A DNA stretch of 64,000 nt. It comes from Bugula neritina. Taxonomy: Eukaryota; Bryozoa; Gymnolaemata; Cheilostomatida; Bugulidae. The notes beneath the pieces were generated by a model. It was not told the DNA's origin and did no database searches. It saw nothing but the letters and a program-made list of their open reading frames with translations. Every line of letters starts with the position of its first letter. Position 1 is the stretch's first letter. The stretch spans positions 8,294,408-8,358,407 of the forward strand of contig OZ037771.1 of the NCBI GenBank assembly GCA_964035545.1. The letters run 5' to 3'. A program made the position numbers and the translations under genes. Of the stretch, positions 1-19,200 are shown in pieces.

Positions 1-75
1 CAAAAAGCCATGTTCATTACCAGCTGAATTGTGAAAAATAGCTAAAAATTGAGATTTCAGTGTGTACTAAATTAA

Positions 76-6004
<5,929 letters not shown>

Positions 6005-6872
6005 TCTGAAGTCACTGTGCTCCTACAGGTAAACCTTTGCAACTGTCTTTGAATAGCTGTTTGCTCTCTCACCGTTCATAAGTATATAAAATGGCAAAAA
6101 CATGAATCATGATGTTAACAAGTTGCATAGTAATATTTTAAAAGTTTAGCATTTGTTAATTTTAGTAACTGGGTTTTTCCCCGAAGATCTTTTTAAATTT
6201 ACTGCATCATCAAGATCTTTCCTGAGGAAATTGTTATGTTTAGTACATCATCAAGATTTTGAAGTGAATAGTTTTTATATTCCTGTGGTGTAGTTCACTT
6301 GTGTCTCGTTATACTCAGAAAAAATGTCTATTCCAATATATAAATTTATTTATTCACAGTTGTAGGTGGTTAAGATTTCCACTGCAACTACTCCAGTATG
6401 TTGTAACAGCAATATATCTAGTACCAGAAGGAAAAATACAGCTAGTGATGCAATGGACATGCTTTTGAACATCTACAGCATATGCTTTGCGTTATGAATG
6501 AGAGCTTCAGTTTAATATGCATTAGAACCAGTATTTATATGTATGTTACACATGCCTATCAATACAAGATGTACCAGTGTTTTAACTTCAGTGTGTTTTC
6601 ATTTGCATTCTTATCATTTGTTGAATATTTTATGATGTATTATTTGGATACAAATTCATGCAAATTTTAATGGCATCTAAAAATTTGAAATCCTCATTTT
6701 CTACCAAACAAAGAAGAAAAACATCAACTGTATTTTTATTCAATACTACTAGTGTATTCATAGTGTTATAACTTTGGCTCACACCCTTACTAATTATATT
6801 AGTGACACTGGTTTTTTGATGAATCAGTACTTTTTATGTATATATATTATTTCTCCATCACTAAATAATAAA
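6005..6872 (+). other. POLR2A: POLR2A 3' UTR, with probable UTR intron and poly(A) signal
   Basis: The stop codon is followed after 26 nt by CTACAG/GTAAAC at 6030/6031, a strong 5' splice site. A possible acceptor is TTGTAG ending near 6366. AATAAA at 6867-6872 is the first good poly(A) signal seen. A junction this close to the stop would be too near to trigger nonsense-mediated decay. The extents are inference from motifs. Confidence 0.45.
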
Positions 6873-6967
6873 CTTGTACATACTGTATAATCTCATATTT
6901 TGTTGTGCTGAATTTATACAACAGCAGTAATGTTACCATACAACAGAAGACAGCTGTTGATACAATA

Positions 6968-6983
6968 GGGGGGGGGGGGGGGG
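6968..6983. repeat. Homopolymer G16
   Basis: Sixteen consecutive G residues lie in AT-rich DNA just past the POLR2A poly(A) signal. The exact length may be an assembly estimate. Confidence 0.85.
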
Positions 6984-7282
6984 CTTTATTTGACTCTACA
7001 TTAAAACTAAGGTTGTACAAAAACTAGTAGTTTTATTAGAATTGTTAAAACTGTAGATGCTAAGAACTTTAAACACTTGTCAGCATCCCAGTGGAGGAAA
7101 TATTGTAAATAAGAGGTTTAAACTAAGTCATTTATCCTTTACTGATAGGGCAGCTCACACTTAAAATGGCCTCATATTGGATGATGGCTCATCACTTAAA
7201 CTGAAGGCCCTGCTATATTTTATCATTTGCAAGTGGGGATGATATGAGCTGCACTTAGGCATAGTTCCCACCATCGTATATG

Positions 7283-7480
7283 CCAGGGGTGGGCAACTTC
7301 TTTTCCAAATTCGGAAGTCGGGCAAAACGAAGGACCACATGATTTTACATATATCAAATTTTATTATGATAAAGTGATTTGTCATTAATTACCCATATAA
7401 TGTGCTAATCAGAATGCATATAACAATTTTCACTTATCTTAAGCATTAAAAAGGCCAGGCAAAGGGCCACAGCCTGGGGC
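7283..7480. mobile_element. Possible hAT-like element fragment
   Basis: CAGGGGTGGGCAAC at 7283 matches the common terminal motif of hAT-superfamily transposons. A GGGCCACAGCCTGGGG segment near 7465 could be the degraded other end. No target duplication or ORF is seen. Confidence 0.35.
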
Positions 7481-7499
7481 AATAACTGTATCAACAGCA

Positions 7500-10275
7500 A
7501 AATAGTGAAATATTGTGACTGCGGATGCAATGGATATAAACTATTTTAAGAACGAACATGATCGAGTCAGTATATTATTATGGTAGTTATAACTTATAGT
7601 AGTACTGAGGGTAACTGTTGAACTGAACATGACCTTGACCTAGGAAACATAACATTTAACACCTCCTCTCTTGAGATAGTACTGCAACTAGGGAGAGTAT
7701 AAAACATTAGTTTGGTAACACAGCGCATGGTATGATAACATACCAAAAATGTTAGCAGTATGTTTCAGAATAGCAGTAAAATAACGACATAAAGTTACCA
7801 CAAAATATAACAGACAGTGATGTGTTTTGTGAATCTAAAATTTGTTGAAGTTTACTAGTTCTAACAAAACTGAACTGGTTAATGTGATGCAAACATTATT
7901 ATAGATAACAGATTAGTTTTCAATGGTACTAGAGTGGCAATAAATTGTGTTTGAATATAGAGCACCATTAGAGCTTTTACCCTAAATGTTTAGTAGTAAA
8001 TTAAATAGTTAATATATCATACAATACTGTGTGTTATGTTTAAAAGTTTGCTTGTATTCTTTTTATTTTTTAAGCAATGTGCCATTGTATTCACCTTATA
8101 AAGTCCTACGCTAGCTACTATACCTCACTGCTCTTTATAATATTATTGTGATATATAGACAAAGTTTCATCACATTGCGTATAACTTACAGGGTGGCCAA
8201 CAAAGCTTAACCTAAAATTGAAACGACTTAAGGCTACACATAATATGTAGTGTCACATAAACAATGTAATGTCAATATTGGATATCTGAGATCAATAACA
8301 TGATGAGCTGCTGTATCTACACAGAGTAAACATCTTCCAAAATAAGCTCAATATTTTCATCACTATAGGAGTACAAATGTCAGGTAGGTAACTGTGGCTA
8401 CATGAAGATAGTGTGTATAGCATCAGAAAATTATAGTACAGATTAACAATATTTGTATGTTACAATATATTATTGTAATATATTTTACATATATTATTAA
8501 TATATGTTGGACATTACTAATATATTCTGTTATATATCAATACTCTATATAATTATCATAATGATATAAGTTATATATTAGTATTATAAGTTTTGATAGA
8601 TGCACATTAGTAATTCATGGTAGACTTAAAAGCATAAAATGCACTGGTTTTATCGACAAAGCAAAGAAGCGAATGTATTTATATAATAAACATATTTTCT
8701 TCCAATGATACAAAATATGCTGGATAACAGTAAACTACTAATGATAATCTTGATAACAATGGTTGCTTTGTAATGCTTGCCTCACATTGTGTTTTATTAT
8801 TCCACTAACTAAGCACTATAGGATGTTTTAATTTAATTAGAATAACTTGTAATTAGCTATTTTTAATAATGAATTAAAATATAGCCTAGCTTTAGCCCAA
8901 CTACATTATTTGTATTTGGCTGCATGTGAACCGAGTTATAAGAATTTTTTGATAAAACTGTTGGTTTTTTACAATTTTGAAAACAAATGTTGCAAAATAA
9001 AATTGAAATAAAAGATAAAAAATTGCGAAAAGTTCGAGAATCAGGTTTCAGTTACAGAGTATAGCTATAAATTCACTGGTCACGACTTTTTAGTTTATAT
9101 AGTTTAAACTTGGCTAATTGCTGCATCTGAACTTTGCACTTTTTTTCTTCATAATAATATTGGTATACTGGTATAATTTACAGGCAAGTACACCAAGTTA
9201 CAACTTTTTATTATTGTTATGTACTTGGAAATATTCAATTATGGCAAATATTATTGTTAAATTCTATAATATCTAAAAGGATCATTGTTAAGCGTTATTG
9301 TAAACAATCGCAAGACTGCACTCTGTGTTTGTTTGCCTTCTTCGCTGTTTCACTGTGAAGGCAGGTTACTCAAGAGACATTCAAAAGGATTATATCAAAC
9401 TACAACCTAAGGCTATAGGGTAAAACATCATTTGGTTTTACTTAGATTAAGAAAGATCAACTAAACCTAACTCTTTATAATATATGTGGTATATAATTAT
9501 ACTTGCTTATGCTATAATCATAATGATAAATGCATCAACATGCTAGATCATATTGTACTATAATTATATAATATAATATAATAATATTCTATCCTTTATA
9601 TTAATATAAAATGCAGCATATAAATATTATAGGTACATATTTCATCTCTCATGTGTTTTATAGTATAATTACATATTTTGTAATATAATATTATATCCCA
9701 TGATACAATATATTATATAATAATACTGTTCTATGTCTATAGTATGTTATATATCATCTTATTATTATAGTCTACGATTCTTATACAATATATTATTTTA
9801 TGTTGTCCTATATCATATTATAATGTTTTATATCAAACTGTATTATGTTTTATTATATTGAATTTTATCAAATTACTACGTATTACACTTCATTATACAA
9901 TATTATATTTTATGATTTTATATTGTATTATATTGAAATATGATACATAATAATATATAATATTGTATGACACTTTAATGTATTATATTGTAGTATAGCA
10001 TAGCATAGCTTAGCATAGCATACTACATTATATATATTTGAGTGATTTTTGAAAGTTGTCATCTCTTACATTAACAATTGACTGGTATTATACAGCATAT
10101 ATTATAATCAGGTACATAATAATTCTAATAATTATTATAATAATATATTATATTATATATACACTTTCACTCATCAGATCTCATCACATGAGATTTGATG
10201 GGTCAAATTGTAAGAGATACACACCTGGACAGTTCACACTACTAAGCAACCAATCACGATCTTGGAAACAGTGTA
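7500..10275. other. AT-rich spacer without recognisable genes
   Basis: No coding frame, RNA gene or clear repeat family is visible. The stretch at 9480-10030 is dominated by TATAAT/ATTATA permutations, followed by a short run of TAGCA units at 9996-10022. Confidence 0.6.
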
Positions 10276-10287
10276 TAGTTATTAAAC

Positions 10288-10507
10288 GTATAAAACTCGC
10301 GCAAGTTTATAGTCGTTATCTCTGTGAGAAACCTCTGATGAAAAGTGTTTTTGTTAGAACGGGCCAAGGACTTATTTAAATGAGGCACAGGAGCAATTAT
10401 GACTGGATGCTCTTCCTAACATCACCAATGGCCTTTGTCGGGGTTTGAACCCATGACTTCGTGTTCACAAAGCAAACGCTCTAACCCCTAGACCATGGCT
10501 GCTCTCC
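10288..10507 (-). mobile_element. tRNA-derived SINE, copy 1
   Basis: Read on the minus strand, this starts with a tRNA-like head (GGTCTAGGGGTTAGAGC, an A-box type, then GGGTTCAAACCCC as B-box). A conserved body follows (GGAAGAGCATCCAGTC in the family) and a tail that includes AAACTTGCGCGAG. It is flanked by a perfect 12-bp target duplication, TAGTTATTAAAC, at 10276-10287 and 10508-10519. Related copies lie at 36093, 53164 and 58860. Confidence 0.88.
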
Positions 10508-10747
10508 TAGTTATTAAACATATATATTTTGTAAATGATTATTTGTATTTTAAATATGCCTGGTACGCATATAACCACAATATTATAGGCATATATATTG
10601 ATTTATTTATTATTGCCCAAAATACTGTACATTATGCAGTGCAATATAATATGTTATAATAGCTTAATTTTACAACCTCTCCTTACTTTATTTGATATTT
10701 ATTGAAAAAGCTTAACCGTCAATCTCTTTACTTATAATACAGGTAGC

Positions 10748-13207
10748 ATGAAGTCAATGAAAGATCAGCCAATTAACAGTAAGTATGAATTAAGTGTACA
10801 TGAGTCATTCACCACAGTACTTTAGCTTCTGAGTCATCAAATATTGGTATGGAATATAAATGATCAAATGACAGCCTATGCAAGTAATAAATAGCATAAG
10901 TTGAAGGTGCTGGCTTGTTTATAATATGTTGAGTTTTGCTCTTGTAAGTTTCCAGTTATTGATGAATAACTAATAAATATTGTTACAATGACTTTTAATT
11001 ACTGTTTAGTAGCAAGTGTATTACATACTAAATTACATACTATATTACATACATACTATACTACATCCTACATATGTTATGACATCATAATTATTTTGAC
11101 CCTTGACCTCGTTTACTTGGTGCCATTAGCCTTAGTACCTGAATTATGTTTTGTAAAATAACTTTTATCTCTCAATATTTAGATACTTTAATGATTACTT
11201 GTAAACTTTTCCATTCCCATAATTATCTTGATAGGCAGCTTCTGTGTTAATAACGACAATTTTAAAACTTTTACAAATATGCACTTTAATTGTCTACTGT
11301 ATCATCCTTTGCATGAAAAAGCGACTATATTTTCACATTTTTGCCACTATTCCATGCTAGAGTTGCATTTATACAACGCCAATGACTTCTCTTCGTGTAG
11401 GAATAGTACCAGATATACTGTATGATGAGAGATCTCTCTACAGGCAGGAGTACGTCAACATTCCTCCTCCATATTCTGAACAGTTACCATGGAAACCAAA
11501 CAGCTGCAAGACAGCAGCTGCTGCTGCAGGAGGAATTAGTAAGACAACATATCAGTGTTACATCTAGTAGAAAGTTTAATAAATATTATGTTTTTTAACT
11601 ATTCACCATCCTTTCTTAAATTATAGATCTTCAAACTCCATTTATTTTTTAATCAAACTTTGTCTCCTTAGAAAAAAATAGAAGTATGTGATTACGGAAA
11701 GGAAGAATGGTCACACAAATAAATTTTACAAAATTATTTCTAGCTACTTGACAGTGCATATCATTAAATATACTAATTATAATGAATAAGAAAATAACTT
11801 TAATCTGTTTGCTACAGTACCAGGTCAAAATGGACCAAGGTATGACAACCCTTATGGATTACTGAGAGTTTCTAATGAAGCTCAACAATATGAGAGTGCT
11901 GGAGAAAAGCGGACAAAACAATTAATAGCAGATAAAAAGCTGGCGGACCAAGAATTTGGGAAAGGTTAGTCAACCGAATGTATAGGTAGTTGTATAAATT
12001 AATTTGTTTTCTGCATTCTGTACTCCACAAACTCATGAATATGTATAATAAGGGTACTTTCAGATTCCCTACGCGCACTAAATGCATGATGAGGTATTTT
12101 GATTGTTTAAAGGATTGCTCTATCTTGTCTAATAAATGGTCATTTAGGTCAAACACACATAATATTGTGTTTTTCTAAGCATGCATTGACAAAAAGCATT
12201 TGACCAAAGGTAAAAAAAGTTAGTTGAAGTTAAGGGTGTAAATTGGTAACAGCCAAAACGCCGATTTTGAAATGAGCTGGGAAATGTGACGTAACAGCGC
12301 CAGCATTCCTGCTGGTCACGTGACTATACAAATGAATAACTATAGAAATATGACTGTGAGATGTGATCTTTCAGCTCGTAATTAAGTGCAAATGTGAATT
12401 ATCTCAATCTATAGTTTTTTGGCATGTTAAATAACATGTATGTGATAACATTAGGCCATATTTTGCTTGTAAGCATAGAAAAAAGCATTGCAAAAACATG
12501 CATTCTTTAGGATGAATGCCTGCGATCGATCTAAACTAGGCCAGATTGTGCAATATTACGGGCACACCAAAGCTGAGCTATATAGCGCACTGTAACTGCT
12601 TGAGCGTTATTGGTTGATGTTGCGCTCAGCAACCTTGAATACTAGCGTTATAGTTAGCACGTGCAGCATAGTTACTGGCGTTCACACGTCACGTATTAGG
12701 CTATTCTTTTTCATGGCTGAAAATTTTACCTCCCTCAAAATTGGAATTTTGAAAAGCTGTTTTCTAGGCATATATCCCTTTGCAAAGTCACAATTGTTTG
12801 CATACACATTAGATTATAGTTCATAATTATAATGTGATTGTAATAAACTAAGATAGAGCAATCCTTTAAGTCATTTTCATTTTGCTGAGTTTATGATTGG
12901 AAATCACTTATACTTATTGACGTTTTTAATTATGCTAGACAAAATATAATATGCTTTAAGAAAGCGTTCAAAACTTTGTCATAAAATGCTGACTCATAAT
13001 GTTATAGCAATTCCAGTTCCACGCCTAATAATGGATGAAGAGCCAATTGACAAGTTCACAGAGTACCGCTCTAGATACTGCAAGGTACTTCCTGGCAATA
13101 TGGAGCCTGTACCAGATGTGAAGCCAATCAGTAAAGGGCTCTATAAGTATTACCGAAATGCAGATAATTTTACATATAATCAGCAACATTCAAATAAAGC
13201 TTACTGA
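10748..13207 (+). CDS. Unrecognised small protein, 171 residues, four exons
   Basis: Exons 10748-10778, 11401-11538, 11818-11964 and 13008-13207 join at AG/GT sites with matching phases (1,1,1), from ATG at 10748 to TGA at 13205-13207. The start was chosen as the first ATG after the acceptor-like TACAG at 10742; an upstream non-coding exon is likely. The protein is soluble and rich in Tyr, Pro, Lys and Asn, with no signal peptide or membrane span. Visible motifs are LYRQEYVNIPPPYSEQLPW, a short Ala run (TAAAAAGG), a Lys/Glu-rich helix-like middle (EKRTKQLIADKKLADQEF) and a C-terminal YKYYRNADNFTYNQQ. Repeated Tyr-Pro loops with short helices recall small microtubule-inner or cilium-associated proteins, but that is only an impression; no family was recognised. 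It lies tail-to-tail with the FREM2-like gene. Confidence 0.75.
12111..12865. mobile_element. 755-bp MITE with TTAA target site
   Basis: Perfect 16-bp terminal inverted repeats, AGGATTGCTCTATCTT at 12111-12126 and its complement at 12850-12865, are flanked by TTAA on both sides (12107-12110 and 12866-12869). TTAA duplication is typical of piggyBac-type elements. No transposase frame is present. The element sits in the last intron of the 10748-13207 gene. Confidence 0.85.
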
Positions 13208-15298
13208 TTGGCTAGAAAAGTATGATGTCACTGCCACAGCATGTCTTAGTGATTATATTACCAGCACTTATAAAATCATCATAAAGTAAAATGATGTCAT
13301 CACATCTTATGACAACATAAGGCCATGAAATAATATCATGAAATAAGACATAAAAAGTTATGTAGCTATTGCTTACTTTTCAGTTTCATATTCATGTGCT
13401 TAACGAAATATAACAATTTTCATGAAATTTATTTATTTATATTTGGCAAAATAAACAGTTTTTTAGAATTTATTTTAACATCAAAATATAAACAGGAAAA
13501 CAAAGTATCTAGTCATGTAATTCAAAGGGTAATAATTCTGTGCATATCTAAAACTACATGCCATGGCAAAAATGTATAACCAGTAGACTTTTCCATCATA
13601 ACATACAGTTTCTGTAGCAGTAAGAGTTATTGTAGCTGGGGAGGTGCGTGAAAACCTAGAGATATGCTAGCCTGTAGTATATTAGCATAGCTCAGCTGGT
13701 GCTAAAGGGCTGTAGAGGTTGTGCATTTTTTCTGCGCTATTTCAATTAGTTATATTACAGCTCTTAGTACAGGGTAGCTCTTGGCTATCAATTTACATGA
13801 TTCAAACAATTTCATAATTTAGAGTTTAAAATTTATGTTGTTTAGACTATGTAGTCATCGCATATTAACCTTAAACTATGTATACTATATATATATATAT
13901 ATAAGTTATAGTATATTAACCTACAACTATGGGTATCATAAGATATGAGAAAACAGGCATTGTCGGTGTTGTAACTTACTGAATGAACATAACTATTTGA
14001 TAACTTTACTTTATACTATTGATGGGCTTAGTTTTTTTAATTATTATTAGTGCAAAAAATAAAATATAAAACACAGAAAGCAAGATGAAAATATGGATAT
14101 CAACTGTGACATCACAATTAGAATAATCAGTTATGTCACCTGCAACTATACATAGCCCACACCTGAGTGAGCCCATCTATGCTCAATGGAGAAATATTAC
14201 ATTATATACAACTCTACTCTAACCTGTAAAAATTGAGTAGTCAGGCTGAATTTACTTACAAAGAGACATGGCTATAAACGTTACATTACATTACATAAGC
14301 ATTATCTCTAATATATATAATCATTTAACTTGAGCTCCATATCATATGATGTGGCCACTAAACTCTCAATACATGAAGTATTTTAAATCCTTCGGTGATT
14401 CATGTTATATATTGCTCATATAGATGCATTAAAAACAATGATATTTACACTATTATTAAACTACTACATCTACTGTTCAATTAGAAAAAAAAATTCGGGT
14501 CACTTCACCTTAGCATCTGAGAGTTGTATTCCCTTGATTGACTGTATGACATTTCTGAGAGCTAATTGAACTTCTACTTGCATATTATTCTCATATGCAT
14601 ATTATGCTGATCTTTCTACTTTCAAATGAAAACAAATTGATATGTTTTATCATCCTATAAAATAACAGTGACGCTCCTTATTATTACCTAACCTTTATGT
14701 AGTCTCTAATATCAAAGTTTTAACTTGAATTAAAAGATGCATCACAATAATTTTATATATAATTGTATAATTTGTTGTCTATATTGAATCCAATGGCAGA
14801 TAATTACATAAAGAAGCAGCAAAATTTATCAATTGTAATCAACAAGGCAATTGCTTGCTTTGTATGAGTTCTGCTATATTAAGAAGCTATTCAATAGAGG
14901 ATATCCTACTGCTAACTAACAAAAACTCAACTTTCCATGAATTCAGCTATATTATTATTTGTAAGATCATATAAATTAGCATATAACCTCAAGTTGAAAA
15001 TGTTTTATACACACGCGATATATAATGTATAATAATTATTCTACTTCTGCAGCTAACAGAAAACAATTAGTAAGTTTGAGTGAAACTAAGCAGACTGATT
15101 GGTGCCATATTAGAAGATTCAGCAGATTAAGGGTGAAAAATGATAAATATTGTACAAATATTTACACAATGCTCATCATAAAAGGATTAATTACAAGTAA
15201 ATAAATATGCTGTAAATATACATTATTCAAAGTCAAAAAATATAATATAAAACTTTTGATTATAGAAAACTACTAAAATAGTTTAGGTGTTGATTGTA
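13208..15298. other. Intergenic/3' UTR zone between two convergent genes
   Basis: This holds the 3' UTRs of the small + strand gene and the FREM2-like - strand gene. For the + strand, AATAAA occurs at 13450-13455. For the - strand, overlapping TTTATT motifs (AATAAA inverted) lie at about 13424-13435, so the two poly(A) regions may interleave. Otherwise it is AT-rich with no coding signal. Confidence 0.5.
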
Positions 15299-16249
15299 TT
15301 ATATTTCACTGTTAGTAACTGTAGCATTGAGTTTAACAACAGCATCACCATCTATTGAGTCACTAATAGACACGTCCCTTCTCTCATCCGCATGCATTGG
15401 TAAGCTCTCGGGCCCATCGCGTCTTTCACTTTCTTTAAGCCTATTTTGCTTTTTCTTCTTCAATTTTATGATTTTGACAGTAACTAATGAAATACCGAGC
15501 GTGACTAACACCAGTAGAAGTGTAATAACTCCAACAGCTACGGCCCATATGTAGGTGGGGGACTCAGGCGATGATTTAGCACTAGCAGAAGACACATTTG
15601 GTTCAGTCAAGTAGAGAAAGGCCATGTTTGTGCCCTTAGCATGCCCAACCTCTACAAAAATATCGTAGACTGGTAAAGCTGGAAACTAAAAACAACTAAA
15701 ATTAAACACATCTAATAAAAAGATTTGCTACAGGAATGCTGTTTGACTAGAGCAAACTTAGTACCTGTTAAAATGTTTCATTGTATGTTGTGATTATTTC
15801 AAACACAACTAGTCTTTAGATCTTTATTTAAATCAACTGACCAGAAACTTATTCAACAAAAAACTTACATTAACTTTTAATGTATATATTTCACTTATCA
15901 AATGTTTGCTTGAGTAACTATTTTTCTATTAAGTTTCAAATATTCATTTTTATGTAAAACTTGTTTACATAAGTGTGTCTACACTTTAAATAAATCACAT
16001 TTTCACTGAGCTAAACTTAGAGTTGTTTAGAATCTGAGCAAGGTTTTATGAGTTTTCCATATTGAAAACCAAAGTTTTTGAAATGGTATTACATTCTATA
16101 GAAGTTATTTATTAACAAATTATTAAGATAGAGAATTTACCAGAAAGTTCAGTCAGCTGTGCTCTGCGAAATCGTCTTATCATCTTGAGAGGATTAGTGA
16201 GTGTGTCTACTGAGTATATAACGTGTACAAACCACTTCCTTTCCAGCTC
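15299..16249 (-). CDS. FREM2: FREM2-like terminal exons: juxtamembrane region, transmembrane helix, cytoplasmic tail
   Basis: The exon at 16141-16249 encodes the end of the ectodomain ([15 protein letters not shown]) and joins 15299-15651. The last exon has a Ser/Pro stalk, one hydrophobic helix ([19 protein letters not shown]), a basic stop-transfer run ([12 protein letters not shown]) and a tail of about 60 residues rich in Glu, Arg and Asp. The protein ends in Asn-Ser-Glu-Ile, and TAA is at 15299-15301. The Ser-x-Ile end fits a class I PDZ ligand. In vertebrates the tails of FRAS1 and FREM2 bind the PDZ scaffold GRIP1, which carries them to the basal surface. Confidence 0.9.
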
Positions 16250-19200
16250 CTGTCAAAATGAACATTACAATAAGTTGTCCCTTAAGTTCTGTGCTTACAT
16301 GTTTACCCTATGTACCTGTAGTAACTATGTACTGTGTGTGTAACTATATACTGTGTCTGTAGCTACGAACTGAATGTAAAAATGGTAATAATGGCACAAA
16401 TGGAAAAGTAGGTAAAAGGCCACTGATGTTACATTTTCTCATACCCCAAACCCAAACTCCCCACTCCAAACCTAAATCTCCCATTCCAAACCCCAATATT
16501 AAAAATGTGTCATTTTTACCTATTTTGCCATTTGTGCCAATATTACCTGAGCCATTTTTACTGGTGCCATTTTTACTGGACACCACGTAATGACTACACA
16601 GGGACATCCTGGTAACCACATAATAATAATATCACACTTGATGAATAAAAGTAGATCACATGACTGTACAGGCTGCTATATTTCAACTTGCATATTGATA
16701 CAAGATTGTGACAAATTGACTGCATGTGGGCTGAGCTGCACCTGCCAAGTACATGTGACACATGTCACAACTAGCAAGAACCAAACACTTACAGCATTTA
16801 AAGGTTTACTGTCAAACATGAAGCCATCAGTGCCTGGCATGTTGTGTATCTGCTTGCCTTTCCTATCATCTGCAGCAAACTTAGCATTGAATGGTATACC
16901 ATTTAGAAGTTTCGTGACAGAATCAGGGTTGGTTTTGTCCTACAAATGCAAACATGTCTGTTAGCAGTGATAGTGCAACATCAATATTATACTGATATAT
17001 AAATATAAACCACAGATTCAACAATTCTATAGCTGCAGTTAAAGTTGTCTTACTTGCAGCTGATCGGAGTATTAATACGAATCACCTAAAAGTCTAAACC
17101 ATTGTTAATATTTATAGTGATGATGACTCCAAGTGATAGTAGATTGTGACTGAAAAGTGAGTAAAATAAACAAACAAAATACAAATTGATCTCTGGTGCT
17201 TTTTATCAGAACTATTGCTAAAATGCTTTTTAAAAACCATACATTTTGCACAACTATGAATGTCGGCTGAAAACAAAAATACCAAAAAGTAAGATAACTC
17301 TTGTATTTGATAAACACAATCTCCCTGGAGGAAAGTTCAGTGCCACAGCCATCTAATTTACTAGAAGTGATCTAATAGCATTATAATATATTTCTTAATG
17401 CGTATTTCTACAAGGTTTTATGATTTTTAAACTAACCAGAATAGTTTATATATTTGATAGTTTGAACACATTACAATAGTTGCCAAAAACATTTTACTCA
17501 ATGAGCTACTAGCAGGACTCACCAATATTATATATTGAGGTATTAGCAGGACTCACCAATATTTTATATTGAGCCTGAAGGTCCCCTGTCATAGCAGCAC
17601 ACCCGTATTCCTGACTGTCTGGTGCATATTTTGGGACAAAACCATTTTTCCCAGCACAAACATACACCTGGAACCAAAGTCACACCTCACATTTATAAGC
17701 ATAAGCACTCTATGGTGGATGTTTAACATTTTAATAAACCAGCCATGATATGCACCATGTATACACTTTACATGCACTAACTAATAAATGCTGTCAAACA
17801 ACCTGGTCATATATAATTTAATATATCTTTATATTGTACATAGCTGTTGTAAAATGATAGATTGATTAGTACTAAACTTAAATTTAGGTTGCAGAAATTT
17901 GGATGAATATAGTAATTATAATTTTATAATAATGTATGTACACTCTTTAATAAAAACCGGATAGCAACAAATGTAAGAGTTACCTTATCTACAAAAACTT
18001 CATGTGGCAGGGCAGTGTCATTCAGCTCTCTGGTATCCACTCTGCCGTAAATTCTCTCTCCACTCTGAAACGCCACATCTGATAAATCCTATAATATGAG
18101 TGTAAATATGCTTATTATTGGTTAACTTACACTAATAATACATATACTGGTACATCTACACAAATTACATTGTCTACATTCACACTGTATTCTTACACTG
18201 CATATACTGTGCTTACACTGTATGTACATGTATCGTATGTACACACCCTGTATGCATATGGACTGCATACACCAACACTGTGTGTACATGCACTGTATAC
18301 ACTTGCACTGTACGTACATGCACTACACACACTTACACTATATATACATGCACTGTATACACATACACTGTATATACATGCACTGTATACACTTACACTG
18401 TACGTACATGCACTACACACACTTACACTGTATATACATGCACTGTATACACTTACACTGTACGTACATGGACTACATACACTTACACTACACTGTTGTC
18501 TCTTCACATAATACTAACATAACCTGCCTCTACTGTCCTAATATAAATTATACATGAGAACTGTGTAAAGTTATGGAAGGTAACCCAGCGGTTCATCGCG
18601 TGCAGTGTATATCAATAAAGGCATTTCCAGACAAACTACTGCTTTAAAAACTGTCTGGTGTAATAAGCAACATGCTCTGTAGGTGTAGATCTCAATAGCT
18701 AGGAATCAATAGATGTGATTGACCAATGATGTCTAATTTTATTTTATAGATCAATTATTAACTGCCTGTCATTATAATATAATTAGAGTTTTGTAGGTGA
18801 GAGAGTAGAATTGGGTGTCAAAAAGGAACTCCAATATAGCAGTATTCCGCCATATTGGAGCTTCAATTCAGTGTTAAATGATTGCTAAGCCTTAGCTAGA
18901 AACAAATTAATAAAAAAATACTCTTGTATTTGATTGTTAAAGATTGAATATACATATGTTAGTTGTTTAGATAACAGAAAGGTTCTAGTACATTCACCAT
19001 ATGTACTATTCTACTACTAGACAGAGAGTAGCTGTGTTAAGGCTAAAAGTGAAAACTTTGATGTATTGAAGTGCTAAATATCCACATTTTAACCAAAATT
19101 CAAATGCATCAAAGTTTTCACCTCTGCAAGCAGACTAAAACCAAAATGCTGGCTACAGCTAAAGCTACAATAGAATAGGAGATGGTCTCACCACTTCAAT

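Noticed and set aside
18170-18560. Overlapping Cys/Tyr/His-rich open frames on both strands
   Set aside because: They come from the 30-bp minisatellite, whose period is a multiple of three and lacks stops; no splice sites or start context.
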